Shown here one piece after another: positions 26,081 through 34,846 of a stretch of 40,432 bases of DNA. The notes under the pieces are model-generated. The model was not told the origin of the DNA. It saw nothing but the letters and a program-made list of their open reading frames with translations, and did not search any database. This DNA is from Treponema sp. Lineage in GTDB: Bacteria > Spirochaetota > Spirochaetia > Treponematales > Breznakiellaceae. The stretch lies in assembly GCA_031278815.1 (NCBI GenBank), contig JAITJS010000037.1, positions 1 through 40,432 on the forward strand, written 5' to 3'. A program made the translations under genes and the position numbers. The stretch's first letter is position 1; every line of letters begins with the position of its first letter.

Positions 26081-28993
26081 TCAATGAAAATCCCCCCATC
26101 TGGTGCCGGTTTCCACGCTCACCCGGAGGGGAACCTTCAGGGTAATTGCCCTTTCCATCTCCTGCTGAACCAGGAGCGCTGTTTCTGCCGCATGAGTCTG
26201 AGGAACTTCCAAAATAAGCTCGTCATGGACCTGTAAGAGCATCTGAGCAGGGCTGTTTTCCGTGGTAAGCCGCTTGTCAAGCCGCACCATAGCGATTTTA
26301 ACGATGTCCGCAGCAGAACCTTGGATAGGGGTGTTCACCGCCTCCCGCTCGGCCCCGGCTTTCTCGGTCTTGTTCCGGGAATTGATGGCCGGGATGGCCC
26401 GGCGCCGGCCTAAGATAGTGGTGGCATACCCGGATTCCTCGGCTTTCTTAATGAGTTCATCAATGAAATCACGGATCCCTGCATAGGTTTTGAAGTAGGC
26501 TTGGATAAAGGCAGTGGCCTGGCTACGGCTTATCCCCAAGGCATTGGCAAGCCTGAAGGGGCTCATACCGTACATCACCCCAAAGTTGATAGTCTTGGCA
26601 ATACGGCGCTGATCCCCCTGTACCTGGGTTTCGTCAATACCGAAGATCAGGGCTGCGGTACGGGCATGGACATCCTTGCCCTCTTGGAAGGCCGCGATGA
26701 GGTTTGCATCTTCTGACAGATGGGCCAGGATCACCAGTTCTATTTGGTTGTAGTCCGCGGATATGAGGACCTTTCCCGGACCCGCGATGAAAGCCTCCCG
26801 GATTCGGCGGCCTTCTTCATCCCGGATGGGTATATTTTGTAAATTCGGGTCCCGGCTGGAAAGACGGCCGGTTACCGTACCGGTCTGGATAAAGCTGGTA
26901 TGCAGCCGGCTTTGTCCATCAGCCATATCCGCCAAGGTATCCACGTAAGTAGACTTGAGCTTTGCCAGGGTCCTGTGACGGAGGATGAGGGCCGGGACCG
27001 GATCCTCCTGAGCCAGCTCTTCTAGGACCTCCACATCTGTGGAATACCCAGTTTTGGTCTTCTTACCGGGTTTGAGCTTCCTTTCGGTAAAGAGCACTTC
27101 CTGAAGCTGTTTAGGAGAAGCTAAATTGAATTCATGACCCACCAATTTATAGGTTTCACCTTGGATCTGCTGTAATTCGGTGGACAACTCAAGGCCGTAG
27201 GCCCGGAGGACCTCTTTTTTAATCTGTATACCCATCCCTTCCATTTCTGCCAGGATAGGGAGCAGGGGCATCTCCAGTTCCTCAAAAAGCCGGAGGGATG
27301 CGGCGTGGTGTTGCAACATCGGCTCCAGCACGATCCGTAGCCGCATACACAGATCCGCATCCTCTGCCGCATACCGGACCGCCGTTTCCAAGGGTACCCT
27401 ATCAAAGGTACTGTCCTTGGGGACGATGTCTTTATAGGCTAAGGGATGGTACCCAAAATGGAAAACCCCCAGGGAATCCAACGAGTAGTTCTTCCGTTCA
27501 GGATAGATAATCCAGGCAGCAACCATGGTGTCCCAGATCCTACACCGCCACCGAGGTATACCCCAGCCTCGGGAAACTTCGTAATCATATTTGGCGTTAT
27601 GCGCCATGATGGTCATGGCCGGATCCGCCAACAAGGGGATAAGCCTGTCCCGTACCTGTTCCGGAGGGAGAAAAGGAGCGGTCCCCTCATGGGGAACCAG
27701 CGGAACATAGATCGCTTCTTTGGGTTTGAGGGCCAAGGAGATACCCACCGGATGGGCATGCCAGGCATTCAGTGAATCGGTCTCAAAATCCAGGGCGAGA
27801 AAGCCTTGATGCTGAGCCTGCTCCAAGAGCACTTCCAATTCCCCCAGGTCTAATAGGACTGTATAGGTTCCTTCACCCAAGAGGGCAGGATCTACAGACA
27901 TGGGCGTTTCTGGTTCTTCCCTCTGGGAATCTTCCGCAGAGGCTACTTTCGACATTGGCACGGCCTGTTCCTCAAGCAGCCCCGTTCCTCCATACCGCCC
28001 ATCCCTGGGGAGGGTATCCACCTTAGGGTCCAAGAATTTGGCGCTCTGCCGTACCCCTTCCCGGAAGAGCACCCGGGCTCCGGCAGAAGGGTCCAGATGC
28101 TCCACGGAAAGCGCGTCCAGCGTAAAAGTCCCGCCATCATCCTGATTGAGGGATAGGGGAACCTCATATTCCAAGGTGATAAGGGATTTGGAAAGATAGG
28201 CCATGTCTTTACCTTCGGCGAGTTTTTTGCCGGTGGCCGCCTCAATGCCTGCAAGGTTTTGGTAAATCCCATCCAAGGAACCGTAGCGGGTAATGAGTTT
28301 TACTGCGGTCTTGTCACCGATTCCTGCAACCCCTGGTATATGATCAGAACTGTCCCCGGTAAGGGAGAGCAGATCCAGCACTTGGTGAGGGGCTACGCCC
28401 CAGTGGGCCTTTACTTCAGCAGGCCCTACCAGTTCGTAGAGGCTGTTCCCTCTAGAGCCGGTACTGGTTTTCGAAGGCCGCAACTCATAGATACCGTTAC
28501 CCACCAGTTGAAGCAGGTCTTTATCTTTCGAAAGGATGTAACAGGACCGATTTTCCGCTGCACATTTTCGTGCCAAGGTAGCGATGATGTCATCTGCTTC
28601 GTAACCTTCTACTCGAAAGAGGGGAACCCGCAAACTAGTAAGGAATTCTTCAATGAGGGGAACCTGATCATGGAGATCCTCCGGGGTTTTCTGTCGATTG
28701 GCTTTGTATTCCGGGTACAGCTTGTGCCGGAACGTCGGGGTCCGAGCGTCGAATACCACTGCCAACCGCAACGGCTTCTGGAGCGTATCCAGAAGGGTCC
28801 CGGTTGTATCCGCCACCGGAGCCCCCTCATACAAAAGACTTACCAAAGTCCGGGCAAAACTCACCAGGACTGAAATATTCCGGCCTTCCCGGTTTCGTAA
28901 AGGCCGGTTTATAAAGGCAAAATAGAAACGATAGATAAACCCATACGCATCTATGAGATACACCGGAGGCTTAGGAGCGATTTTTGGAAGCAT
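26081..28993 (-). CDS. polA: DNA polymerase I
   Basis: A 970-residue three-domain polymerase. The 5'-nuclease (1-320) has YLIDAYGFIYR, FDARTPTFRH, YEADDIIA (131-138) and SKDKDLLQL. The 3'-5' exonuclease (about 385-560) keeps its acidic residues: D402 and E404 in LDFETDS, D470, and YAAED (541-545), so proofreading should work. The polymerase domain has motif A DYNQIEL (747-753), motif B RRIAKTINFGVMYG (796-809) and motif C QVHDE (921-925). An oddity is Val at 754 where E. coli Pol I has Arg712 after DYSQIEL. It gap-fills in repair and replaces RNA primers. It may be cotranscribed behind fliS and the FlgN-like gene. Confidence 0.95.
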   Translation of the reverse strand: MLPKIAPKPPVYLIDAYGFIYRFYFAFINRPLRNREGRNISVLVSFARTLVSLLYEGAPVADTTGTLLDTLQKPLRLAVVFDARTPTFRHKLYPEYKANRQKTPEDLHDQVPLIEEFLTSLRVPLFRVEGYEADDIIATLARKCAAENRSCYILSKDKDLLQLVGNGIYELRPSKTSTGSRGNSLYELVGPAEVKAHWGVAPHQVLDLLSLTGDSSDHIPGVAGIGDKTAVKLITRYGSLDGIYQNLAGIEAATGKKLAEGKDMAYLSKSLITLEYEVPLSLNQDDGGTFTLDALSVEHLDPSAGARVLFREGVRQSAKFLDPKVDTLPRDGRYGGTGLLEEQAVPMSKVASAEDSQREEPETPMSVDPALLGEGTYTVLLDLGELEVLLEQAQHQGFLALDFETDSLNAWHAHPVGISLALKPKEAIYVPLVPHEGTAPFLPPEQVRDRLIPLLADPAMTIMAHNAKYDYEVSRGWGIPRWRCRIWDTMVAAWIIYPERKNYSLDSLGVFHFGYHPLAYKDIVPKDSTFDRVPLETAVRYAAEDADLCMRLRIVLEPMLQHHAASLRLFEELEMPLLPILAEMEGMGIQIKKEVLRAYGLELSTELQQIQGETYKLVGHEFNLASPKQLQEVLFTERKLKPGKKTKTGYSTDVEVLEELAQEDPVPALILRHRTLAKLKSTYVDTLADMADGQSRLHTSFIQTGTVTGRLSSRDPNLQNIPIRDEEGRRIREAFIAGPGKVLISADYNQIELVILAHLSEDANLIAAFQEGKDVHARTAALIFGIDETQVQGDQRRIAKTINFGVMYGMSPFRLANALGISRSQATAFIQAYFKTYAGIRDFIDELIKKAEESGYATTILGRRRAIPAINSRNKTEKAGAEREAVNTPIQGSAADIVKIAMVRLDKRLTTENSPAQMLLQVHDELILEVPQTHAAETALLVQQEMERAITLKVPLRVSVETGTRWGDFH

Positions 28994-29051
28994 GGCTTGG
29001 CATCACTTTTTCATTTTTCCCTTTTCCTGTTTTACCCGAAAGAGGGGAGGG

Positions 29052-29576
29052 TTACATCCATATATCAATACACGAGGGGATTCCCACCTGTGCATATACC
29101 GAAGTTCTTCTCAAGGGACTTGCCTGGAGGGTTTGTATCTGAGAACGAAGCAACGCCATCCGTTGTGCCAGTAAATCCTGGTTTCGTCTTGACCGCATTT
29201 GTACCTCTGTCTTACGAGCTTCCAGCGTAGCTTTGAAAGCGGTAATATCAACCAAAGGGGTCTCTGCAGCATAGGTAGTACGGTAGAGCCTTTCTAGGGA
29301 AATGAACGCCTTTTGAATAGAAAAAAACTCTCTTTCAATTCTTTCTTCCATTTCCGTATAGTGAAGAATGTCTTCACTTCCCCCATTTTCAATGGCCTTA
29401 TACTGCTTATCCAGCACCTCAAGATAAGAATCAAGTCGGCTCTGTTGGGCCCACAGAAGCTCCTTAAGACGCCCCAGCAGAGCACGACTCTGGTTCATCG
29501 CGGCAAAGTTCTCTCGATCTGCCTTCCATTTCTTCTCTACACTCTGGGGCAAGGACTCCTGCAATACCTCGGTCAT
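29052..29576 (-). CDS. FlgN-like flagellar chaperone (putative)
   Basis: A 174-residue, wholly helical protein with heptad-like stretches (LLGRLKELLWAQQSRLDSYLEV; LERLYRTTY; LLAQRMALLRSQIQTLQ). Length, helix content and the position directly after fliS (stop of FliS to ATG nine bases) fit an FlgN-type export chaperone for hook-filament junction proteins. Sequence likeness alone is weak, so the name rests mostly on context. The start follows the FliS stop within 9 bases, showing tight coupling. Confidence 0.5.
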   Translation of the reverse strand: MTEVLQESLPQSVEKKWKADRENFAAMNQSRALLGRLKELLWAQQSRLDSYLEVLDKQYKAIENGGSEDILHYTEMEERIEREFFSIQKAFISLERLYRTTYAAETPLVDITAFKATLEARKTEVQMRSRRNQDLLAQRMALLRSQIQTLQASPLRRTSVYAQVGIPSCIDIWM

Positions 29577-29584
29577 ACTCAGTC

Positions 29585-30037
29585 CTAACTGGAAATATTA
29601 ACGCCGGTCCGGGCGGCTACATCGCTATCAAAGGACGTTTTGGTGATCGCTTCACCCCAGGCTCCCCGCAGTTCAATGACCATATCCCGAATACTGATGA
29701 TACGCTGCATATCCAGCGTAATATTCGCCTCTAAAAGCTCTTGATTAAACCATGTGTACAGGGAAAAGAGATTCCGCGCGATTTCACCACCCTGCTCAAA
29801 ATCCAGGGATACCATTAATTCAGAGATGATCTCTTGACTTTTTAGGATAGATTTACCTATTTGTTCAATCCTGCCAGGGTTCTTTTTTTCCTGGATATAC
29901 TGCTCTAAAAGCTCCACACCCTGGTCCAGATGTTTCACTGCTTCATTATAGAGCATAATGATGAGCTGCCCCTGACCGGCAGTTTTGATCCTGGTCTCCC
30001 GATATACAGATAATGCATCAAGATTACTTTTAGCCAA
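29585..30037 (-). CDS. fliS: Flagellin export chaperone FliS
   Basis: A 150-residue four-helix protein of the FliS family, which binds the C-terminal helix of flagellin and prevents early polymerisation before export. Recognisable: YRETRIKTAGQGQLIIMLYNEAVKHLD (broken here for length as two helices), SLDFEQGGEIARNLFSLYTWFNQELLEAN, and the final helix with MVIELRGAWGEA. The start is a TTG at 30037 giving MAKSNLDAL; GGAGGGG lies five to six bases upstream and the homology begins there, so the longer open frame up to 30121 is not used. Promoter at 30151-30179. Confidence 0.88.
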   Translation of the reverse strand: MAKSNLDALSVYRETRIKTAGQGQLIIMLYNEAVKHLDQGVELLEQYIQEKKNPGRIEQIGKSILKSQEIISELMVSLDFEQGGEIARNLFSLYTWFNQELLEANITLDMQRIISIRDMVIELRGAWGEAITKTSFDSDVAARTGVNISS

Positions 30038-30150
30038 AATGTCCCCTCCATAAATATTATATCGAACATAGACCTGTATCGTGTAATGAATAGGTATATG
30101 TTCTTTATATCGGCGTACCATTTTTAATTATGAGGTACTTTATATATTTT

Positions 30151-30179
30151 ATTATAAGATATTTTGGGGATATTGTGAA
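30151..30179 (-). promoter_or_regulatory. Promoter of fliS
   Basis: On the minus strand TTCACA (30179-30174), a 17-base spacer and a perfect TATAAT (30156-30151). The leader is about 105 bases. This is a housekeeping-type promoter rather than the sigma28 type used for many late flagellar genes. Confidence 0.55.
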
Positions 30180-30231
30180 ATTTTACGCATTATAGTAGAG
30201 TTTTCTATTATTATTTTAAAGATACTACTAT

Positions 30232-31350
30232 ATGAACAGCATAGATCAGGGTTTTACCGTAGGAGATAAGACATATACGGCCCATCAGGTCCTCACCATC
30301 GCGGAATTGGGGACTTCCCACGCTGCGGATCCGGTAAAAGCTCGGGAACTCATCCATGCCGCCGCGGAATCCGGTGCGGACTGTATCAAATTTCAAATGG
30401 TATATGCCGATGAGATCCTCCATCCCCGTACCGGAGCAGTGAGCTTACCCGGAGGGGCTATCAAGCTCTACGAGCGGTTTAAACGCCTCGAGGTAGATTC
30501 CCAATTTTTCGAGGAAATGAAGGCCTTTGTGGAGTCCAGAGGACGTTTATTTCTCTGTACCCCCTTCGGTCTAAGAAGCGCCCGAGAAGTACAGGCACTA
30601 CAGCCTCAGGTCTTGAAGATCGCCTCTCCCGAGTTGAACTATACGAAGCTGCTGAGGGAAATCGCCTCATATCAGAGACCGGTTTTTCTTTCCACCGGGG
30701 TTTCAAAACTCGGGGACATTGAAGAGGCCCTGGGAATCCTTGGCGCAGCAAGTATACCGGTTTGCCTCTTTCACTGTGTTACCTCCTATCCTGCACCGGT
30801 AACCGAATACAACCTCCGCATCCTGAACAGCCTTGCCTCAGTGTTCGGCCTCCCCGTGGGGCTAAGCGATCATAGCCTGGACCCAGAGCTGGTCCCGGTT
30901 TTGGGAGTCGCCCTAGGCGCGGGAGCCATTGAGAAACACTTCTGCCTATCCCGCACAGATTCGGGCTTGGACGACCCCATTGCCCTAGCCCCTGCGGACT
31001 TTGAGCGAATGGTCCAGGCTATACGCCATGCCTCGACCATGGACCCGGCCGCGCTCATAGAGGCGATTTCTCAGGAGCGCGGGGCCTCCTTAGTCCAAGC
31101 GGTCTTAGGAGACGGCGTAAAACGGCTTGCCCCCTCAGAGGAGGCCGCTTATGAGCGGACCAACCGGTCCTTACATGCCCTCCGGGACATCCAGGAAGGG
31201 GAGCGCATCAGTGCAGATATGGTTGCAGCCCTTCGTACCGAAAAGCTCCTACGCCCTGGACTTCCCCCGTCATGGGAAACCCGAATCATCGGCAGAAGAG
31301 CCAGGACTTTTATTCCCGCTGGGGAAGGGATCCGCTTTGAAGATATCTAA
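30232..31350 (+). CDS. NeuB-family N-acetylneuraminate/nonulosonate synthase
   Basis: A 372-residue enzyme of the NeuB/SpsE/PseI family that joins phosphoenolpyruvate to a six-carbon amino sugar to make a nine-carbon acid sugar. Blocks: IAELGTSHAADP (23-34), GADCIKFQ (48-55), CTPFG, KIASPELN, STGVS, HCVTSYP, GLSDHS and AIEKHFCL, followed by a C-terminal SAF/antifreeze-like domain (about 310-372) with GERISADMVA and GRRARTFIPAGEGI. The exact product (sialic, pseudaminic or legionaminic acid) cannot be told. It is divergent from fliS; related enzymes supply the sugars for flagellin glycosylation in other bacteria. Confidence 0.85.
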   Translation: MNSIDQGFTVGDKTYTAHQVLTIAELGTSHAADPVKARELIHAAAESGADCIKFQMVYADEILHPRTGAVSLPGGAIKLYERFKRLEVDSQFFEEMKAFVESRGRLFLCTPFGLRSAREVQALQPQVLKIASPELNYTKLLREIASYQRPVFLSTGVSKLGDIEEALGILGAASIPVCLFHCVTSYPAPVTEYNLRILNSLASVFGLPVGLSDHSLDPELVPVLGVALGAGAIEKHFCLSRTDSGLDDPIALAPADFERMVQAIRHASTMDPAALIEAISQERGASLVQAVLGDGVKRLAPSEEAAYERTNRSLHALRDIQEGERISADMVAALRTEKLLRPGLPPSWETRIIGRRARTFIPAGEGIRFEDI

Positions 31351-31418
31351 AGGCCCCGATCTGGATGTCCCCCAGAACCTCCTCTCCAGGCAAAGTGCGC
31401 TCAGTATCCCCGTACTTC

Positions 31419-31967
31419 CTAGGGCTTGTACCGTACCGTAACCGGACCTATCATGTTCCGCTCGCCCCGGCTATTGCCAAAGTAGCGGGCTTGGGCCTGG
31501 ATTTCCCGTGAACCTCCGCCGATTTCCACCAAAGCCTGGTACACGACCCGGTTCTCTCCCCGGAGGCTTGCCTCCACATAGACCTGGTACGTTCCGGGAG
31601 GAACCGCCGCGCCCTTTTGGTCCGTGCCGTCCCATTGGTAGTTCAGGGACCCTGCCGGGGGAGTTGCCCCGGTAAAGGCGTCTATCTGGGCCTGGTTCAT
31701 TTGAGCAAGCCCGGATTGCTTGACCCACTGGGGTATGGCCTCAGGCCGCCGTTCCCAACCGCCTTGAGCAGTAAACCGGGTCGCGTAGATAGTTTTGATG
31801 ACCCGCGCCTGGGCGTCTTCAACCCAGATGGCAAATTGGTTACTCCCTGAGCCTGCTTGCCTGATATAGGAAAAGCGGATCTCCACGTTTCCAGGAGATT
31901 GGGCCGCAAGGCTGCTCAGGCTAAGGAACACAAAAAAGATGAAGAAAAACCTATGAGGTTTGTTCAT
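31419..31967 (-). CDS. DUF2271 periplasmic protein
   Basis: A 182-residue exported protein. A signal peptide ends LAAQ (about 22). The rest follows the DUF2271 pattern: an immunoglobulin-like strand set with NQFAIWVEDAQARVIKTIY, DAFTGATPPAGSLNYQWDGTD and PPGTYQVYVEASLRGENR. DUF2271 proteins are often found near flavin-linked extracytoplasmic redox proteins and FlgD-like beta-sandwich folds; function unknown. A strong AAAGGAG precedes the ATG. It converges on the NeuB-type gene and is transcribed alone. Confidence 0.75.
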   Translation of the reverse strand: MNKPHRFFFIFFVFLSLSSLAAQSPGNVEIRFSYIRQAGSGSNQFAIWVEDAQARVIKTIYATRFTAQGGWERRPEAIPQWVKQSGLAQMNQAQIDAFTGATPPAGSLNYQWDGTDQKGAAVPPGTYQVYVEASLRGENRVVYQALVEIGGGSREIQAQARYFGNSRGERNMIGPVTVRYKP

Positions 31968-32279
31968 ACCTACTCCTTTTTTACCGTACTGTTTTTACTA
32001 TAACTAAAATATGAGGAGGTAATCTACAATATGATAAGGGAAAAATCGGCTAAAGATCAGTGAACGTAATCATTATTTTACAATGAATTAACTTCCCTTG
32101 GCTTGGCACCCAGATTCTTCCATCATACTTTGCGGATCACCTCCCCATATCGGTATTGCCCACCGGCGGTCATGCCCATAGGGTTGCCTCGCCTTTTCAT
32201 CGGGGTAAACTGCATCGGGTATACCGATGTGCGGCTGGGGTCTCCTTCGTCTTTACCGGCCTATCGGAACAGGGCAAGT
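31968..32279. other. Divergent intergenic region before the HAD gene
   Basis: No complete gene was seen. The left 110 bases are AT-rich and carry the RBS and probable promoter of the DUF2271 gene (a TATAGT at about 31994-31999, minus). The right 170 bases are mid-GC and continue the HAD reading frame upstream, but with no family likeness. Confidence 0.3.
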
Positions 32280-33158
32280 ATGGTCTATACTGGTTTCATG
32301 CAAAATAGTCATAACCCACCGGGGATCGATCCGGCAAAAATTAAAGCCTTTGCCTTGGATTTAGACGGTACCTGTCTCGGAGGCAACGCTTCTTTGAGCG
32401 ATCGTACGATTCACGCCCTCCAAACCTGTCTGCACCGGGGTATCCAGGTGATCATTTGTACCGGTCGTTCTATAGACGCTGCGGAACCGTACCGGCTGGC
32501 CATCGGCGCAACGGGGCCCATGGTGTATTTCAACGGCGCGGAAGTGGTGGATATGCCCTCTGAAACCACGGTGAAGGCCACCCTCCTGAGCCTTGAGGTG
32601 GTGGATTACTGTGTTGACCTATCCCGGCGCCAGGGGCATTATTATCAGGTGTATTTTCCCGGTACCCCGGAACACCCCCGGGGTATACTCATGGCGGAAC
32701 ACCAGGCTCAAGAAACCGAGATGTACCGTATCCATACCGGTATACAGGCGATGAGGGGAGATCTGAAACAAGCGCTTGCCCAGCCTGGTCTTAAAGGCGG
32801 TGTTAAAGGTATGTTTATCGCCGAGCCGTGGTTCCATGAGAATATCCGCTCTCAATTAGTAGAACGTTTTGGCAGGGGTATCTATATAACCCGAACAGCA
32901 AGAACCTTCCTGGAGATTATGGACGCAGGGGTTTCCAAAGGCATGGGCCTCCGCTGTGCCCTGGCATACCAGGGTCTTCAAGACGCCCCGGTTATGGCTT
33001 TTGGAGATGAGGAGAACGACCTTCCCCTGTTTGAGGCTGCAACCTATGCTGCAGCTCCGGCCAATGCCAAAGAATCGGTCTTGAGGGCTGCGGATATTCA
33101 ATTCGGTCCCAATACCGAGGATGGATTGGCGGCATTGCTCGAGCAGTTGTTCGGATAA
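32280..33158 (+). CDS. Cof-type HAD-superfamily phosphatase
   Basis: A 292-residue HAD hydrolase with a C2B cap. Motif I ALDLDGTCL has the nucleophile Asp and the DxD pair; motif II is IICTGRS; the Lys of motif III is in VSKGMGLRCAL; motif IV is FGDEENDLPLFEAA. Such proteins dephosphorylate sugar phosphates or flavin intermediates; substrate unknown. The ATG at 32280 has AGGG five bases upstream; ATG 32298 has no such site, and the longer frame from 32103 reads unlike protein. Probably followed by its own 5-formyltetrahydrofolate ligase neighbour, which has a separate promoter. Confidence 0.8.
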   Translation: MVYTGFMQNSHNPPGIDPAKIKAFALDLDGTCLGGNASLSDRTIHALQTCLHRGIQVIICTGRSIDAAEPYRLAIGATGPMVYFNGAEVVDMPSETTVKATLLSLEVVDYCVDLSRRQGHYYQVYFPGTPEHPRGILMAEHQAQETEMYRIHTGIQAMRGDLKQALAQPGLKGGVKGMFIAEPWFHENIRSQLVERFGRGIYITRTARTFLEIMDAGVSKGMGLRCALAYQGLQDAPVMAFGDEENDLPLFEAATYAAAPANAKESVLRAADIQFGPNTEDGLAALLEQLFG

Positions 33159-33183
33159 ATCCTGTCTGGTTCTGCTTGGTCTA

Positions 33184-33212
33184 TTGCAATAACAATGCTG
33201 GAGGGGTATAGT
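33184..33212 (+). promoter_or_regulatory. Promoter of the folate cyclo-ligase gene
   Basis: TTGCAA (33184-33189), a 17-base spacer and TATAGT (33207-33212). The leader of about 95 bases contains a TGGGT/ACCCA hairpin (33225-33240) and an AGCCCC/GGGGCT stem (33249-33282). Confidence 0.5.
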
Positions 33213-33314
33213 CCTTATATGATGTGGGTTGTATTACCCATAGAAAAAAGCCCCTCCAGGGCATCTTCAAAAGCTCGGGGCTCCTTCACGTTTTGTTAAT
33301 GAAGAGGTGATACC

Positions 33315-33887
33315 ATGGTTACCAAAGCCGCTTTACGGAAAGAGATGAAACAGCGTCTTGAATCCCTTCCGCCGGAGATGTTTCATGAAGAAGGCCTCCA
33401 GGCTGCTTCCCGCATACGAAGTCTGCCCCTGTGGTCACAATACGAAACCCTCTTGTTCTACCTTTCGATGAACCTTGAAATTGATACCGAACCTCTATTG
33501 GAGAGCGCATTCTTGGATAAAAAACGGATTTTTGCCCCCAAGGTTGCCGGGGAGGATCTGCATTTCTTCCGTATTTATGCCCTATCCGGTCCGTGGCAGT
33601 ATGGGGCCTTTGCCATTCGGGAGCCTCAAACGGATAAACCAGAGGATCTCCTGAAACCAGAGGACTTTCCCGCCCTGATTATCGTACCGGGAGTGGCCTT
33701 TACCAAAGCAGGGGAACGGATGGGGCACGGAAAAGGGTATTACGACCGTTTTTTCGACTCCTTGGACCGGCAGGGTTTAGCTTATGCCACCTTGGGTATC
33801 TGTATGGAAGCCCAGATTGTTCCTGAAGTTCCCACAGAAAGGTGGGATAAGAAAATGGACGCTCTCTGTTTTGGCGGGAATATATAG
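33315..33887 (+). CDS. 5-formyltetrahydrofolate cyclo-ligase
   Basis: A 190-residue enzyme converting 5-formyl-THF to 5,10-methenyl-THF using ATP. N-terminal KAALRKEMKQRL; substrate region FYLSMNLEIDTEPLL; and the hallmark GERMGHGKGYYDRFFDSL with the ATP-binding basic loop. GAGGTG lies before the ATG. Length is normal for the family. It recycles a storage/inhibitory folate and supports one-carbon metabolism; the E. coli gene is known as ygfA/fau. Confidence 0.9.
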   Translation: MVTKAALRKEMKQRLESLPPEMFHEEGLQAASRIRSLPLWSQYETLLFYLSMNLEIDTEPLLESAFLDKKRIFAPKVAGEDLHFFRIYALSGPWQYGAFAIREPQTDKPEDLLKPEDFPALIIVPGVAFTKAGERMGHGKGYYDRFFDSLDRQGLAYATLGICMEAQIVPEVPTERWDKKMDALCFGGNI

Positions 33888-34258
33888 TCCCCTGGTTCTA
33901 ATGCATGACCATTAATCTCTTGAGTCTAATGCTCCGGGATTGTCTGGGAAGTTGGATAGTTCCGGAGGGAAGAAAGGGGACAGTTTCTCGAATACCGATG
34001 CTGAGGTGACAGAAGCAAGAGTGTGGGGAAAAAGGTACGAAGTGAAGCATCAACAGGCCATCTTTTGGGAAGAAAACGTGGAGTGAAGAGTCCGCGAACG
34101 CACCAGGTTGTTAGGGAATACCGGAACAAAAGAGACGGAAAAAGTAGGAATGGAAACAGAAGAAGATGCAGAACACTGGAAGGGCCGGGTGCACTGCAGA
34201 GCAGGGTGCTGAGAGGTAAAAAAGACGTGTTAGAGGAAAGGAAAAGGATTGAAAAGAT
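33888..34258. other. Purine-rich gene-free region
   Basis: The plus strand is strikingly rich in G and A from about 33960 to 34258, with GAAG, GGAAA and AAAAG words. No frame is free of stops for long except a 79-codon plus frame (34023-34262) that is basic, low-complexity and lacks a ribosome site. A decayed gene is possible but no family was recognised. Confidence 0.35.
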
Positions 34259-34801
34259 CTAGGTGGGGGATTTTATGGACAGAGCCGGTACGAATACGGG
34301 GCTGTGCCGCAGTTCATAGAGCTTCTCCGTGGGGGTAAAGTCTGAAAGGCACACAAAAGATAAGCCGGTCATTATGTCGTTGTAAAAGTCGCTGTACTTC
34401 CGCCATACCCTATCATACCCTAGGGGCCGCTCTGGTCGTCCTTGTATACCCCGGTACTCCATAAGGACATACTCATGTTCGGCTAGATACTCAAAGAAAC
34501 GGGTGATCTCTAAAATCCGGGATTTCTTGCGTTCACATTCTTTCCGGAATACCGTTCGGGAACTCCGCGCTTCTGCAGGGCGGGGATCGTAGGTGTACAT
34601 GATGGGATGATTGGCAGAGAGAAAATAGAAGGTGAAGGGCATATCCGGAGAAAATGCTCCGGTAAAGGCCCGGAAGTACGGGGCAATCTTGCTGCCCCAG
34701 GGCTGTTTTTCATGGGCGGCGACGAGGTGATGGATGATTTCTTTTTGGGTAGACGTTAGGGTGAGCATAGGAATCGGGAAAGCAGGGTATGTATTCGTCA
34801 A
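34259..34801 (-). CDS. Hypothetical protein, unrecognised family
   Basis: A 180-residue soluble-looking protein with no signal peptide or membrane helix. It has an N-terminal helix TSTQKEIIHHLVAAHEKQPWG, aromatic-rich strands (PFTFYFLSANHPIMYTYD), a charged helix FRKECERKKSRILEITRFFEYLAEHEYVLMEY and a further RVWRKYSDFYNDI region. The start is uncertain: TTG 34801 or ATG 34768, neither with a clear ribosome site. The composition looks like real coding DNA and there are no internal stops. No function can be given. Confidence 0.55.
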   Translation of the reverse strand: MTNTYPAFPIPMLTLTSTQKEIIHHLVAAHEKQPWGSKIAPYFRAFTGAFSPDMPFTFYFLSANHPIMYTYDPRPAEARSSRTVFRKECERKKSRILEITRFFEYLAEHEYVLMEYRGIQGRPERPLGYDRVWRKYSDFYNDIMTGLSFVCLSDFTPTEKLYELRHSPVFVPALSIKSPT

Positions 34802-34846
34802 AGATTACCGTGGTTTTGTATTATGATTAAACGATAGGATTTCATG

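Noticed and set aside
33198-33259. CTGGAGGGG and CCCCTCCAG as a riboswitch-like competing helix
   Set aside because: The left arm lies within the spacer of the predicted promoter and so would not be in the RNA.
33159-33314. Possible 6S RNA before the folate cyclo-ligase gene, as in many bacteria
   Set aside because: The segment is too short once the promoter is placed, and no 6S-like closing stem and central bubble could be drawn.
34023-34262. A 79-codon plus-strand gene
   Set aside because: Very basic low-complexity product, no ribosome site, lies within a purine-rich tract where open frames are expected by composition.
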